This document shows, piece after piece, positions 34,742 to 43,854 of a stretch of DNA of 64,000 bases. The notes beneath the pieces were generated by a model. It ran no database searches. It had not been told where the DNA came from and was given only the letters and a program-made list of their open reading frames with translations. Each line of letters opens with the position of its first letter. Positions within the stretch are counted from its first letter, which is position 1. This DNA comes from Bacteroidota bacterium (GTDB taxonomy: Bacteria > Bacteroidota > Bacteroidia > Chitinophagales > Chitinophagaceae), in assembly GCA_018266575.1 (NCBI GenBank), contig JAFEAE010000015.1, positions 1 through 64,000 of the forward strand, in the 5' to 3' direction. A program made the position numbers and the translations under genes.

Positions 34742-35887
34742 TTGATGAAAAGCCTCTTACTAAAGCTGATAATCTGCTTCTTTCTTATCTCTTGCTCAAT
34801 TAAGTGTTTCAGCCAGAACCTTATTGTCAATCCCGGCGCAGAATCCGGTGATCCCACAACGAACGGATGGACATCTGTATCGATGGGAACAACAGGCGCC
34901 AGTTGCTACAATAATACCGGATGGAGAATTATTCAAACTGCTAACGGGTTTCCTTCAGCACATGGAGGTTCTTACTTTTTCTTTCCTGGATGTTCATCAA
35001 CTAATGGTGTTACTTTTGAATTAAGGCAGGATATTAATGTTACCGCAAATGCATCTCTGATTGATGCAGGATGGGATTCATTCACCTTTTCCGGTTACAT
35101 TCAAACTTACAACCAAACACCGCAGGACCAGGCGCAAATAATTGTAGAATACAGAAACACCACCAACACAACTGTTCTTACATCATACAATACAGCATTA
35201 CAAACAAGTGCAAGTGCCTGGAAAAATTATACTAATACAACTGTTGCGCCAAGCGGCACAAGATATATCCGTATCCGTTTGCTTGCTAAGGTAAACACCG
35301 GTCCTTCCGATGACGGGTACTTTGATGAACTCTCACTTACTTCCAATATACCTTTACCTGTTTCCTTTACATCTTTTTCACTTGTTCCTGCGAATAATGC
35401 TGTTCAAATAAATTGGTCAACTGCATCTGAAACCAACAATAACTTCTTTACGGTGCAGCGTTCGCAAAATCAAACAGACTGGACAAATATTGCAACAGTT
35501 GAAGGAAAAGTGAACAGTATTACAAATGTGGGTTATTCCGTGGTTGATAACAATCCTCCTGAAGGGATATTGTATTATCGTATCATGCAAACGGATATCA
35601 ATGGTAAAACAACATATTCTGAAATTCGTCAAACCCGCTTCACGCCTGTGTTCAACGATGTTGCCGTTTTTCCAAACCCGGCTAAAGATATTGTGAACAT
35701 ACAAGGTGATAACCTGAAAAATGCACAAATAAGCCTATATAACGGTCTTGGTCAAACGATAATCCCCGTATCTGTTTTGCAGGATAATCACGCAACGATT
35801 AATGTATCCCGGTTAACCAAAGGCATTTATTATATCCGTATTCAAAATAACGGAAACACAACTATCAGAAAATTATTGATAGAATAA
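34742..35887 (+). CDS. T9SS-secreted protein with C-terminal sorting domain
   Basis: 381 aa: signal peptide (FLISCSIKCFSQ, to about 25), an N-terminal beta-sandwich domain (about 27-200, NLIVNPGAESGDPTTNGWTS), a fibronectin-like stretch (about 205-300) and a Por_Secre_tail domain (about 310-381: VAVFPNPAKDIVNI and LTKGIYYIRI). Exported by type IX secretion to the cell surface or medium. Cargo role unknown. Confidence 0.9.
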   Translation: MMKSLLLKLIICFFLISCSIKCFSQNLIVNPGAESGDPTTNGWTSVSMGTTGASCYNNTGWRIIQTANGFPSAHGGSYFFFPGCSSTNGVTFELRQDINVTANASLIDAGWDSFTFSGYIQTYNQTPQDQAQIIVEYRNTTNTTVLTSYNTALQTSASAWKNYTNTTVAPSGTRYIRIRLLAKVNTGPSDDGYFDELSLTSNIPLPVSFTSFSLVPANNAVQINWSTASETNNNFFTVQRSQNQTDWTNIATVEGKVNSITNVGYSVVDNNPPEGILYYRIMQTDINGKTTYSEIRQTRFTPVFNDVAVFPNPAKDIVNIQGDNLKNAQISLYNGLGQTIIPVSVLQDNHATINVSRLTKGIYYIRIQNNGNTTIRKLLIE

Positions 35888-35963
35888 ATAATATAATTTC
35901 TTCCTCACTACCCCGGCTTTCTGACTACCGGCTTTTTTCTATCTTTTGCTTATATTAGTGCCT

Positions 35964-36377
35964 ATGAAAATTGCGATCATCAACGGGCCAAACCTGAATT
36001 TACTCGGCACACGTGAACCTGAGGTTTACGGCAGCCAAACTTTTGATCAGTATTTTGAAACATTGAAGAAAAAATATCCTGATGTTGAATTTTCTTATTT
36101 TCAAAGTAATGTGGAAGGCGAATTGATCAATGAACTACAGCGTGTAGGTTTTTCTTTTGCAGGAATAATTTTTAATCCTGGTGGCTACACACATACTTCC
36201 GTTGCTATTGGCGATGCAATAGCCTCAATAAAAACACAGGTGATTGAAGTGCACATCAGCAATGTGCATGCACGTGAAGATTTCCGGAAGATTTCGCATG
36301 TATCTGCAAAATGCAAAGGAACGATCAGTGGGCTTGGGTTGAAAGGTTACGAACTCGCATTGCAATTCTTTCTATAA
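35964..36377 (+). CDS. aroQ: 3-dehydroquinate dehydratase, type II
   Basis: 137 aa from the ATG at 35964. KIAIINGPNLNLLGTREPEV is the diagnostic start, with the catalytic Tyr in VYGSQTF and the catalytic His in EVHISNVHAREDFR. Third step of the shikimate pathway, which supplies chorismate for the trp operon here. TATCTTTTG at about 35939 is a possible promoter -7. Its 3' end overlaps the convergent PpiC gene by 6 bases. Confidence 0.96.
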   Translation: MKIAIINGPNLNLLGTREPEVYGSQTFDQYFETLKKKYPDVEFSYFQSNVEGELINELQRVGFSFAGIIFNPGGYTHTSVAIGDAIASIKTQVIEVHISNVHAREDFRKISHVSAKCKGTISGLGLKGYELALQFFL

Positions 36378-37010
36378 AAATACACGCATCATTAATGCAA
36401 AGCCGGTGTCTTGTCTGGGCTCTTCTGTTTTCTTGATAATATGCAACCCGTTTGGGCTCCAGATCTTAAACACTTCGCCTTTTTTTCTTTTAGCAACTTC
36501 TCTTTCAATTTGCGGCATTAATACCCCACGGGCAACCCAGCCTAAATCTCCCTTTGTCGCACTTTCTCCGCCCATTGAATACGCTTGCGCTAATTGTTCA
36601 AATGTTGCAGAACCATTTTTTATTTTCTGAAGGATAACGTCACCCAACGAGTCTGCAAATTTTTTCCGGAACACGGAAGTATCAATAAAGATCTGGCTCA
36701 CGCGGTAAAAAAGATTCGGCGATTTTGCCAATACCTGCACCAAAAATTTCGAACCATTCTGTTCGTAAGGCCCGTATACTTTTTTTTCTTTGCCTTTATA
36801 AGCAAGGCTGTCTGCAAGGCTTCTGAAAACACTTGTACGTGCAACAATAATTGTATCAATCTTAAACCGTTTCTTTAAGATCTGTTTCGTATATAATGGC
36901 GAATTCGGCGATTTTTCCAACTCTGATTTCATTTCTGCAATGCTCATTTTTTGTGCAGAAATTGAAGTGCAGGTTATAATTAGCAAAAGCAGTACCGGTA
37001 ATACTTTCAT
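36372..37010 (-). CDS. PpiC-type peptidyl-prolyl isomerase, secreted
   Basis: 212 aa with signal peptide (LLLLIITCTSISAQ) and a parvulin domain (about 70-195): FLVQVLAKSPNLFYRVSQIF, TFEQLAQAYSMGGESATKGD LGWV. Likely assists outer-membrane or secreted protein folding. Parvulin core is recognisable but the N-terminal part is shorter than in SurA. Confidence 0.82.
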   Translation of the reverse strand: MKVLPVLLLLIITCTSISAQKMSIAEMKSELEKSPNSPLYTKQILKKRFKIDTIIVARTSVFRSLADSLAYKGKEKKVYGPYEQNGSKFLVQVLAKSPNLFYRVSQIFIDTSVFRKKFADSLGDVILQKIKNGSATFEQLAQAYSMGGESATKGDLGWVARGVLMPQIEREVAKRKKGEVFKIWSPNGLHIIKKTEEPRQDTGFALMMRVFL

Positions 37011-37061
37011 CAGGTTTTATTAAGGTTGCAAAGATAGGCGCAAAACGAATTACGAAAACAA

Positions 37062-37120
37062 CTGTCAGCTCAGAGCCATAGCATTTTCCTTGCTCACAGC
37101 TCATAGCTCAAAGCTTTTTG
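37062..37120. repeat. AGCTCATAGCTC word repeat
   Basis: GTCAGCTCAGAGCCATAGC and GCTCACAGCTCATAGCTCAA are runs of degenerate 7-9 base words that can form a weak hairpin upstream of the PpiC gene. Confidence 0.5.
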
Positions 37121-37129
37121 GGTACCAGC

Positions 37130-37210
37130 ATCAGTTTTCTCTTGAGCATCGTTCGCAATCCGTTCATCCGCATTGCTACTATTGAGCCTCAGTTTCAACT
37201 TCAGAATCGC
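37130..37210 (-). repeat. Dispersed intergenic repeat, copy F (diverged)
   Basis: GGTACCAGCATCAGTTTTCT, GAGCATCGTTCGCAATCC and ATTGAGCCTCAGTTTCAACT match the family; the internal TCGCAC region is eroded. It shares GCATTGCTACTATTRAGC with copy G. The rest of the 348-base gap is AT-rich with nothing recognised. Confidence 0.6.
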
Positions 37211-37358
37211 AAAATAGAACTGGGAACAATAACTGCAACTTATTGTGATTATCTATGATTAATTTTCTGAATTACCAATTCTCAATTTTTAATTATTAAT
37301 TATGCAAGCTCATGCTAAATTGGAACAGTTTTCGTTTATATTATTGTAAATTGATATC

Positions 37359-38015
37359 ATGAAAATTATTTTCATTCTTTTCCTGCTTATTTCTGTGAAC
37401 GGGTATTCACAATGGAAAAACTATATAATCGGTGTGAATGGAGATACTTTAAATTGTGTTGATAAAAAAGACCTGAAGCAAGGCAAATGGCTTATTCACG
37501 TTGATGAATTACGCGGTGAGCCCGGGTATGAAGAAGAAGGTGTATATAAAGACGGCCGCAAAGAAGGCACCTGGCGTGTGTATGATTTGCAAAGCGACCT
37601 CACCGGAATTGAAAACTACCGATGGGGAAATAAAGACGGGTTATGCCAGTACTTCAATACCACAGGTTCGTTGATAAGGGAAGAAAACTGGAAAGCATTA
37701 AATCCCGACAAGCTATACGACACGCTGGAAATAGAAGACATCGATCATCTCAATCAATATAAAACGGTTGTTGTAAAAAACGAAGGAGTAGGGTTGAGGC
37801 ACGGAACCTGGAAATATTATGACCCCAATACAGGAATGATCTCCAAAACAGAAACCTGGACTTTAGGAAAATTAGAAACGCCAAAAAGCAGTTCCAACGC
37901 AGTTGCTGTAAATGATTCCACAAAAACAAAAGTAAAACCAAAAGAAGTGCTGGATTTTGAAAAAAAGAATGCTGGGAAAAAGAAAGTGAGAGTAAGAGAT
38001 GGTTCGGTGAATTAA
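37359..38015 (+). CDS. YwqK/MORN-like repeat protein, secreted
   Basis: 218 aa with signal peptide (FLLISVNGYSQ) and several MORN-like units: EEGVYKDGRKEGTWRVYD, NYRWGNKDGLCQYFNTTGSL and LRHGTWKYYDPNTG. Such repeats are common in Bacteroidota envelope proteins of unknown role. Its 3' end and terminator have a degenerate second copy at 38771-38870. Confidence 0.75.
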   Translation: MKIIFILFLLISVNGYSQWKNYIIGVNGDTLNCVDKKDLKQGKWLIHVDELRGEPGYEEEGVYKDGRKEGTWRVYDLQSDLTGIENYRWGNKDGLCQYFNTTGSLIREENWKALNPDKLYDTLEIEDIDHLNQYKTVVVKNEGVGLRHGTWKYYDPNTGMISKTETWTLGKLETPKSSSNAVAVNDSTKTKVKPKEVLDFEKKNAGKKKVRVRDGSVN

Positions 38016-38037
38016 TAATATTAAACTTCTCTTTTAA

Positions 38038-38069
38038 TAAAAAGCACTGAAAATAATCAGTGCTTTTTA
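38038..38069. terminator. Bidirectional terminator
   Basis: AAAAAGCACTGA and TCAGTGCTTTTT form a 12-bp stem with a six-base loop between convergent genes. Confidence 0.85.
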
Positions 38070-38094
38070 TTTTTCAGCATTTTTAATATTACTA

Positions 38095-38568
38095 TCACCG
38101 TGTACATCTGTTAATCACCTCAGTTTTTACAACAGCATTAGTGCCGTTGAATAAATAGGGTTCGGTGAATATGTGATCAATTGTGAGATTTATTGAAGTA
38201 AGAACGGAAATAGTGGCCGTATCACGTTCATTATAGGTTGAATCAAATGAAATCAATTTGACCCCCTCCAGCTTGTAAGAGCCATGACTTGATGTGAAAT
38301 CATGAGCTACACTATCAGATGCACTGCTTAGCACAGTATAGCTGCCATTTGAATTAAATGTAATTGTACTGTTGCCATTTAATACGACTGTAGAATCCGA
38401 AGGTAAACCAGCTATACTTGCCCCTGAAACGGATTCTTTTGTTTCAATACTATTTATTTTCCAAGTACCTATAATACTTGCTGAATTATTATCATTACTT
38501 TTTCTACACCCAGTAATAATAATTGCGAAAACAATAACTAAACAGTAGGCGCTTCTTAACTTTTTCAT
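38095..38568 (-). CDS. Lipocalin-like lipoprotein
   Basis: 157 aa with lipobox FAIIITGC (Cys at 21), then a small beta-barrel-like domain: IIGTWKINSIETKES and STITFNSNGSYTVLSS, the GTW and F-S-S-GSY pattern of Bacteroidota lipocalin-like proteins. Function unknown. It is flanked by related sequences that end the YwqK-like gene. Confidence 0.75.
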   Translation of the reverse strand: MKKLRSAYCLVIVFAIIITGCRKSNDNNSASIIGTWKINSIETKESVSGASIAGLPSDSTVVLNGNSTITFNSNGSYTVLSSASDSVAHDFTSSHGSYKLEGVKLISFDSTYNERDTATISVLTSINLTIDHIFTEPYLFNGTNAVVKTEVINRCTR

Positions 38569-38770
38569 AGTTCAAAAGTTTGAGTTTTTAAATTTTTGGA
38601 GTTGCAAAATTATCTAACCAATGTTCCGGAGAAAATTTCCAGGGAGAAAAAAATATAATTAGGTATAGATACTTAACTGCTTAAATAAGATTGTTCCCAA
38701 TATTATTTATGACCTAAAAACATTTTAAACATTTTTGTTTAAACAACTCTTTATAACAAAAAGTAGTTAT

Positions 38771-38870
38771 GAATTTTGAGAAAAGAATGTGAGAGATGGT
38801 TCAGTGAATTAATATTTTAAAAATAGTTTTCAAATAAAAAAAGCACCAGTTCCTTTGGTGCTTTTTAATT
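38771..38870 (+). pseudogene. Degenerate duplicate of the 3' end of the YwqK-like gene
   Basis: GAGAGATGGTTCAGTGAATT at 38791-38810 repeats GTAAGAGATGGTTCGGTGAATT near 37992-38013, preceded by GAATTTTGAGAAAAGAATG matching the upstream codons with a deletion. A terminator hairpin follows both copies. No start or reading frame remains. Confidence 0.6.
38836..38866 (-). terminator. Terminator of icd
   Basis: AAAAAGCACCA and TGGTGCTTTTT (11-bp stem) lie 22 bases beyond the icd stop codon, with T-rich sequence in the minus direction. Confidence 0.8.
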
Positions 38871-38887
38871 CATTTAATTTAATTGTA

Positions 38888-40123
38888 TTAAAATTTCATT
38901 TTCTTTTTCAATCCTTCATCAATAGCATCTAAAAATTCTTCGGTGTACAAATAGTGTTCGCCGTGATTTACTTTATTGCCATGAATACAAACAGCGAGGT
39001 CTTTTGTCATTTTGCCGCTTTCCACAGTTTCGATACAAACAGCCTCCAACGCGTTTGCAAAATCAACTAACTCCTGGTTGCCATCTGTTTTTCCGCGGAA
39101 TGCTAAACCTCTTGTCCACGCAAAAATAGAAGCAATAGGATTAGTGGAGGTTGGCTTGCCGGCCTGATGGTCGCGGTAGTGGCGTGTAACGGTTCCGTGT
39201 GCAGCTTCAGCCTCGAGTGTTTTTCCGTCAGGAGTAACCAGCACGGAAGTCATCAAACCCAAAGAACCGAAACCTTGTGCAACGGAATCGCTCTGTACAT
39301 CGCCATCATAATTTTTGCAGGCCCACACAAAATTCCCATTCCATTTTAGTGCACTTGCAACCATATCATCGATCAGGCGGTGTTCGTACACAATACCTGC
39401 ATCCTTGAATTGCTGTTTGAATTCTTTCTGATAGATATCTTCAAAAATATCTTTAAAACGCCCGTCATATTTTTTCAGGATCGTATTTTTTGTAGAAAGG
39501 TACAAAGGCCATTTTTTGCTCAAAGCCATATTAAAACAACTTCTTGCAAAACCCTTGATCGATTCATCCGTGTTGTACATGGAAAGTGCAACACCATCTC
39601 CTTTAAAGTTAAATACTTCAAAAGTTTGCGGTGCGCTTCCATCTTCCGGAGTAAATGTCATCGTTAGTTTTCCTTTACCTTTTATAACGGTATCGGTTGC
39701 ACGATATTGGTCGCCGAATGCATGTCGCCCTACAATGATCGGTGCCGTCCAGTTGGTTACTAATCTCGGAACATTTTTCATTACGATGGGTTCCCTGAAA
39801 ACGGTTCCATCCAGGATATTCCTGATAGTACCATTCGGGCTCTTCCACATTTGTTTCAGGTTGAATTCTTTTACACGAGCTTCGTCCGGAGTAATCGTTG
39901 CGCATTTGATGCCTACACCATATTGTTTGATTGCATTTGCTGCATCAATAGTAACCTGGTCGTTTGTTTCGTCGCGGTACTCAACACCGAGATCATAATA
40001 TTTGATATCGATATCAAGATAGGGGAGAATAAGTTTGTCTTTGATAAATTTCCAGATGATTCTTGTCATTTCATCGCCATCCAGTTCTACGACAGGATTT
40101 GCAACTTTGATTTTTTTAGCCAT
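38888..40123 (-). CDS. icd: NADP-dependent isocitrate dehydrogenase, eukaryote-like subfamily
   Basis: 411 aa. [14 protein letters not shown] start, the substrate segment [20 protein letters not shown], and [20 protein letters not shown] with [19 protein letters not shown] and [13 protein letters not shown] match the homodimeric subfamily otherwise found in mitochondria and cytosol. Catalyses isocitrate to 2-oxoglutarate in the TCA cycle. Gene stands alone with its own terminator. Confidence 0.96.
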   Translation of the reverse strand: MAKKIKVANPVVELDGDEMTRIIWKFIKDKLILPYLDIDIKYYDLGVEYRDETNDQVTIDAANAIKQYGVGIKCATITPDEARVKEFNLKQMWKSPNGTIRNILDGTVFREPIVMKNVPRLVTNWTAPIIVGRHAFGDQYRATDTVIKGKGKLTMTFTPEDGSAPQTFEVFNFKGDGVALSMYNTDESIKGFARSCFNMALSKKWPLYLSTKNTILKKYDGRFKDIFEDIYQKEFKQQFKDAGIVYEHRLIDDMVASALKWNGNFVWACKNYDGDVQSDSVAQGFGSLGLMTSVLVTPDGKTLEAEAAHGTVTRHYRDHQAGKPTSTNPIASIFAWTRGLAFRGKTDGNQELVDFANALEAVCIETVESGKMTKDLAVCIHGNKVNHGEHYLYTEEFLDAIDEGLKKKMKF

Positions 40124-40354
40124 AGTTCACTGTTTTGATTCGAAAGGATAGCAAACCTACAAGAATTGATTGAATTTAACAAAGCAACCATTTCTTATGT
40201 TTTACAGTAATGAGTAAGTGGAATTTGAGAATCCGCAAACGCAATGTCATGAATTTGCTTTTTTTGTAGTGTAAGTATGCATTAATTGCAAGGAATACTT
40301 TTTAATAACAGTTTACTTTTTTACTTTGCGTAAGCGGAACACAATTTTTACAGG

Positions 40355-40936
40355 ATGCTAACAATGTTGAGGTCATATTTATCGGGTTATATTGAATTAA
40401 CTGAAGAGGAATTTACAGGCCTTGCACATAAAATAGAGGTGCGTACATTCGAAAAAAAGTACCAGATAATCGGTGCGGGAGAAGTGGATATATACCTGAA
40501 TTTTATTGTGAAGGGCCTTGCCCGGAAATATTTTTTAAAAGGCCGTGAAGAAATAGTAACGCAGATTGCGAAAGAAACAGACCTGATCAGCTCTTCTGTT
40601 TCTTTTTTAACGGGGGCGCCTTCTACTTATTATGTGGAAACAATAGAGCCCTGCACATTTATTTCTGTAAGCAAATCCAATATTGAAGAATTGTATAAAA
40701 AGAGCCATAAGATGGAACATCTTGGGAGGCTTATTATTACAAATCTTTTTCTGCAACAGGAAGAATGGGAATATGACAGAATGCGATTGACAACACGTGA
40801 ACGTTTTGTGCAATTCCTGCAAAGCAACCCGGATTTATTACAACGCGTGCCACAGAAACATCTTGCTTCTTACCTTAACATCAAACCGGAAACATTCAGC
40901 AGGCTGAAGCATCTGCTGAAGAAGAAAAAAAGTTAG
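40355..40936 (+). CDS. Crp/Fnr-family transcriptional regulator
   Basis: 193 aa. N-terminal cyclic-nucleotide-binding-like domain (about 20-120: IEVRTFEKKYQIIGAGEVDI) and C-terminal winged helix (about 140-190: LASYLNIKPETFSRLKHLLK). The FeS cysteines of Fnr are absent. Effector and targets unknown; the neighbouring icd and mntH are not obviously linked. Confidence 0.88.
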   Translation: MLTMLRSYLSGYIELTEEEFTGLAHKIEVRTFEKKYQIIGAGEVDIYLNFIVKGLARKYFLKGREEIVTQIAKETDLISSSVSFLTGAPSTYYVETIEPCTFISVSKSNIEELYKKSHKMEHLGRLIITNLFLQQEEWEYDRMRLTTRERFVQFLQSNPDLLQRVPQKHLASYLNIKPETFSRLKHLLKKKKS

Positions 40937-40961
40937 TTCAAAAATTTCATTAAGACTTCAA

Positions 40962-41097
40962 CACGGATTTTTTCGAATTACACGAATTGTATCTTTAATA
41001 AAAGCCGCCACAGATTCACAGATTATGTTCTTGAAAAAAATCTGTGAATCTGTGGCAATATTTTTTGTGCAATTCGTGTAATTCGAAAAGATTCGTG
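40962..41097. repeat. Nested 28-bp and 18-bp inverted repeat between convergent genes
   Basis: The outer arms (40962-40989 and 41070-41097) match at 26 of 28 positions, carrying CGAATTACACGAATTG. The inner arms GCCACAGATTCACAGATT (41007-41024) and AATCTGTGAATCTGTGGC (41039-41056) are perfect. Together they form one long cruciform-capable stem between the Crp-family gene and mntH. Confidence 0.85.
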
Positions 41098-42987
41098 CTA
41101 TAAATTCACGATCAGCACCGGAATCTTTAATTCATGGCGTACCGTGTTCACCGTTTCACCGTAAATAAAGTCTTTCAGGCCGGTGTGCCCGTGAGCGCCG
41201 ATCACCAGCATATCGATATTTTCTTCCCGGATAATGCGCACAATTTCTTTGCTCCTGTTTTGATAGCCTAAACGTGTTTTGAAATTGTATCCTTTCTGCT
41301 GTAATTCGGTTTTGTAAAAATCCAATCTCTCCTGGTCTTTTCTTGTTTCAAAATCATCGCTTTCTTTTCCCAGCATCCGCGCAGAAGCGCTTTCAACCAC
41401 GTGTATCAAAATATATTCTGCATTTTTATTTCCCTGCCCGATCGCGTAAGCAATTAATTTTTCTGCATGTTTGCTGAAATCAAGGGCAATAGCGATCCGC
41501 TTGAATTGAGGGATTTCAATATTGGTGATCGCTTCAGGTTGCGGATGAATTTGTAAAGAAGTTTTTTGTTTTCTTTTGGATATCCACGGGTGAAGAACGA
41601 TATAGATTAACAATGCCAATGCAGCAAGCCCTGCAATTATGATGATTGCTTTCCAAAAGAAGTTTCCGTTCTCAACAAAATAATCTGTCGACTGATCGTA
41701 TACTAATTTTATATTCAGGTAAACAAGCAGTGCTGCAACTATCCATGCGGTGATTCTTGTAATGTAGGTGATAGAATATTTTCCCATTGTTTTTTTGTCG
41801 CTTACAAAATGGATCAGGGGAATTATTGCAAACCCCAATTGCACACTTAATATTACCTGGCTCAATACAATTAAATTGTCTACCTTTTCTTCGCCGGCAA
41901 TAATGATCACCAGTATGGCAGGAATAATAGCAAGAAGCCGCGTTAGCAATCTTCTTAACCACGGGTTGATGCGCAAATGCAAATAACCTTCCATTACGAT
42001 TTGCCCGGCTAGAGTTCCTGTAACTGTTGAACTTTGCCCTGCTGCTATTAACGCAACTGCAAATAATATGGAAGAAATTTTTGTACCGAGTTGTGATGGC
42101 AGCAACTGGTATGCCTGCTTTAATTCTGCAACATTCGAATTACCGGTTTTGAAAAACACCGTTGCTGAAAGAATCAATATTGCAGCATTCACAAGAAATG
42201 CGAGGTTCAATGCAATGACACTGTCCCAGAAATTTAATTTCAATGCACGGCGAACGTATTCATCACCTTGCTGGATTTTTCTTGTTTGCACCAATGCAGA
42301 ATGCAGGTATAAATTATGGGGCATTACTGTAGCACCGATAATGCCAATAGCAATATACAACGCTTCTTTGCCTTTCAGGTGCGGGATTAAACCTGTTGCA
42401 ACCTCCGATATATCTGGTTTTGCAAGAACGATCTCTGTCAAAAAAGATAAACCTACAATCGCGATCAACCCGATGATAAACGCTTCCATTTTCCGCATTC
42501 CTAATCTTTGTAAAAAAAGCAACAGGAAGGTATCAAGGACGGTTATAGCAACTCCGTATATCAAGGGCAAGCCGGTAAGCAGTTGTATGCCTATTGCCAT
42601 TCCAAGTACTTCAGCAAGGTCGCATGCGGCGATTGCAATTTCTGCAAGGATATATAATGAAATGTTTACGTATTTCGGGTATGCTTCCCTGTTAGCTTGC
42701 GCAAGGTCCCGTCCGCGTACAATGCCAAGCCTTGCAGAAAGGTTTTGCAACAGTAATGCCATCAGGTTGCTCATCAGCAAAACCCAGATGAGTGAATATC
42801 CGAATTTGCTTCCGCCTGCTAAATCTGTAGCCCAGTTTCCGGGATCCATATAACCGACACTTACCAGGTAGGCAGGCCCAAAAAAAACAAATAACTTCTT
42901 CCACCACGGTCCTTCCAAATTTGTATTTATGGAACCGTGTACTTCACTCAACGAAACGTCACGATGTATTTTGTGATCAGTTGTCAT
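41098..42987 (-). CDS. mntH: Nramp manganese/iron transporter fused to a UspA domain
   Basis: 629 aa. Residues about 30-440 are an Nramp transporter with the metal-site motifs DPGNWATDLAGGS and MPHNLYLHSALVQTR and about 11 helices. An added helix is followed by a universal-stress-protein domain (about 495-629), with the nucleotide motif GAHGHTGLKDFIYGET near its end. Likely proton-coupled Mn2+ import with a cytoplasmic nucleotide-sensing domain. Overlaps mntR by 11 bases on the same strand. Confidence 0.94.
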   Translation of the reverse strand: MTTDHKIHRDVSLSEVHGSINTNLEGPWWKKLFVFFGPAYLVSVGYMDPGNWATDLAGGSKFGYSLIWVLLMSNLMALLLQNLSARLGIVRGRDLAQANREAYPKYVNISLYILAEIAIAACDLAEVLGMAIGIQLLTGLPLIYGVAITVLDTFLLLFLQRLGMRKMEAFIIGLIAIVGLSFLTEIVLAKPDISEVATGLIPHLKGKEALYIAIGIIGATVMPHNLYLHSALVQTRKIQQGDEYVRRALKLNFWDSVIALNLAFLVNAAILILSATVFFKTGNSNVAELKQAYQLLPSQLGTKISSILFAVALIAAGQSSTVTGTLAGQIVMEGYLHLRINPWLRRLLTRLLAIIPAILVIIIAGEEKVDNLIVLSQVILSVQLGFAIIPLIHFVSDKKTMGKYSITYITRITAWIVAALLVYLNIKLVYDQSTDYFVENGNFFWKAIIIIAGLAALALLIYIVLHPWISKRKQKTSLQIHPQPEAITNIEIPQFKRIAIALDFSKHAEKLIAYAIGQGNKNAEYILIHVVESASARMLGKESDDFETRKDQERLDFYKTELQQKGYNFKTRLGYQNRSKEIVRIIREENIDMLVIGAHGHTGLKDFIYGETVNTVRHELKIPVLIVNL

Positions 42988-43636
42988 GTACTAATATTTT
43001 TTTCGCTACCTGTTCACTGATTGTTACCGGCGGCTGGTTTCGGATCTTTAATTCAAGCGAATTATCAAACGGGAATTTTTTCTTTATCTCCAGCCTGGTC
43101 CCAATGCGTATATTTTTATGTTGTAACAATTCAAGCATACCCGTAGTTTGCTCGGAAATTGCTGATACGCTGGCTACTTTATTCAAAGGCAAATCAGATA
43201 AACTTACCTGTTTCTGGTAATTGAATTTCCCATTGCTATCCGGGATAGGGTCTCCGTGCGGATCTGTTTGCGGGTTGCCGAGAAATGCATCAAGGCGGTC
43301 GATCAGTTTTTTACTGCTCAGATGTTCCAATTCTTCTGCCATTTCATGTACTTCATCCCAGCCGAATTCTAATTTTTCAACCAGGAAATATTCCCACAAC
43401 CGGTGTTTGCGGATGATCTGGATGGCAATTTTCCTTCCATCATTATTCAGCTTAAAACCTTTGTAACGTTCATACAAAAGCAATTTCTCTGCTTTCAGTT
43501 TTTTCAACATATCGGTTACAGAAGCGGCTTTGGTTTGCAATACTGAAGCGAGTGCATTGGTTGTAACAATGGCATGTTCATTTTGTAAATGAAAAATCGC
43601 CTTAAGATAGTTTTCTTTACTTGCCGAATATTTCAA
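42977..43636 (-). CDS. mntR: DtxR/MntR-family metalloregulator
   Basis: 219 aa: winged helix (about 1-65, SASKENYLKAIFHLQNEHAI), dimerisation and metal site (about 70-140, GWDEVHEMAEELEHLSS with Glu/His ligands) and a C-terminal FeoA/SH3-like domain (about 145-219). Expected to repress transporter expression when Mn2+ or Fe2+ binds. First gene of the mntR-mntH unit; a perfect palindromic operator lies in its promoter. Confidence 0.93.
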   Translation of the reverse strand: MKYSASKENYLKAIFHLQNEHAIVTTNALASVLQTKAASVTDMLKKLKAEKLLLYERYKGFKLNNDGRKIAIQIIRKHRLWEYFLVEKLEFGWDEVHEMAEELEHLSSKKLIDRLDAFLGNPQTDPHGDPIPDSNGKFNYQKQVSLSDLPLNKVASVSAISEQTTGMLELLQHKNIRIGTRLEIKKKFPFDNSLELKIRNQPPVTISEQVAKKILVHDN

Positions 43637-43652
43637 ATTGACTAAAATTAAA

Positions 43653-43668
43653 TTTAGGCAAACCTAAA
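43653..43668 (-). promoter_or_regulatory. Predicted MntR operator overlapping the mntR -7 element
   Basis: TTTAGGCAAACCTAAA is a perfect 6-4-6 inverted repeat 17 bases upstream of the mntR start, the form of DtxR/MntR-family boxes. On the minus strand TAGGTTTG (43666 to 43659) within it is an exact TAnnTTTG -7 element, so a bound repressor would cover the promoter. Confidence 0.8.
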
Positions 43669-43854
43669 AAGTATTTTCCATATTTTAAAATTATTTGCAG
43701 GCGGTTTTTAATTTCCTGTGGATCAATGAAAAATGAACATAGAAACCCGGGTCCTGTGAAATCTTCGTGAAAGTTTGAACCCGGAACACTGTGTTTTCAA
43801 ACTATTACGTTTAATGTTTATTTTAGTGACCGGTAAAATTCAATACAGCTTGGT

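Noticed and set aside
35900-35945. Terminator after the T9SS cargo gene
   Set aside because: CCGGC occurs twice before a T run but the arms do not form a stable stem.
39516-39998. 160-aa plus-strand ORF antisense to icd
   Set aside because: It lies wholly within a well-recognised enzyme gene and has no family resemblance.
42068-42853. 261-aa plus-strand ORF antisense to mntH
   Set aside because: It is a long shadow of the transporter helices and has no start context or recognised motif.
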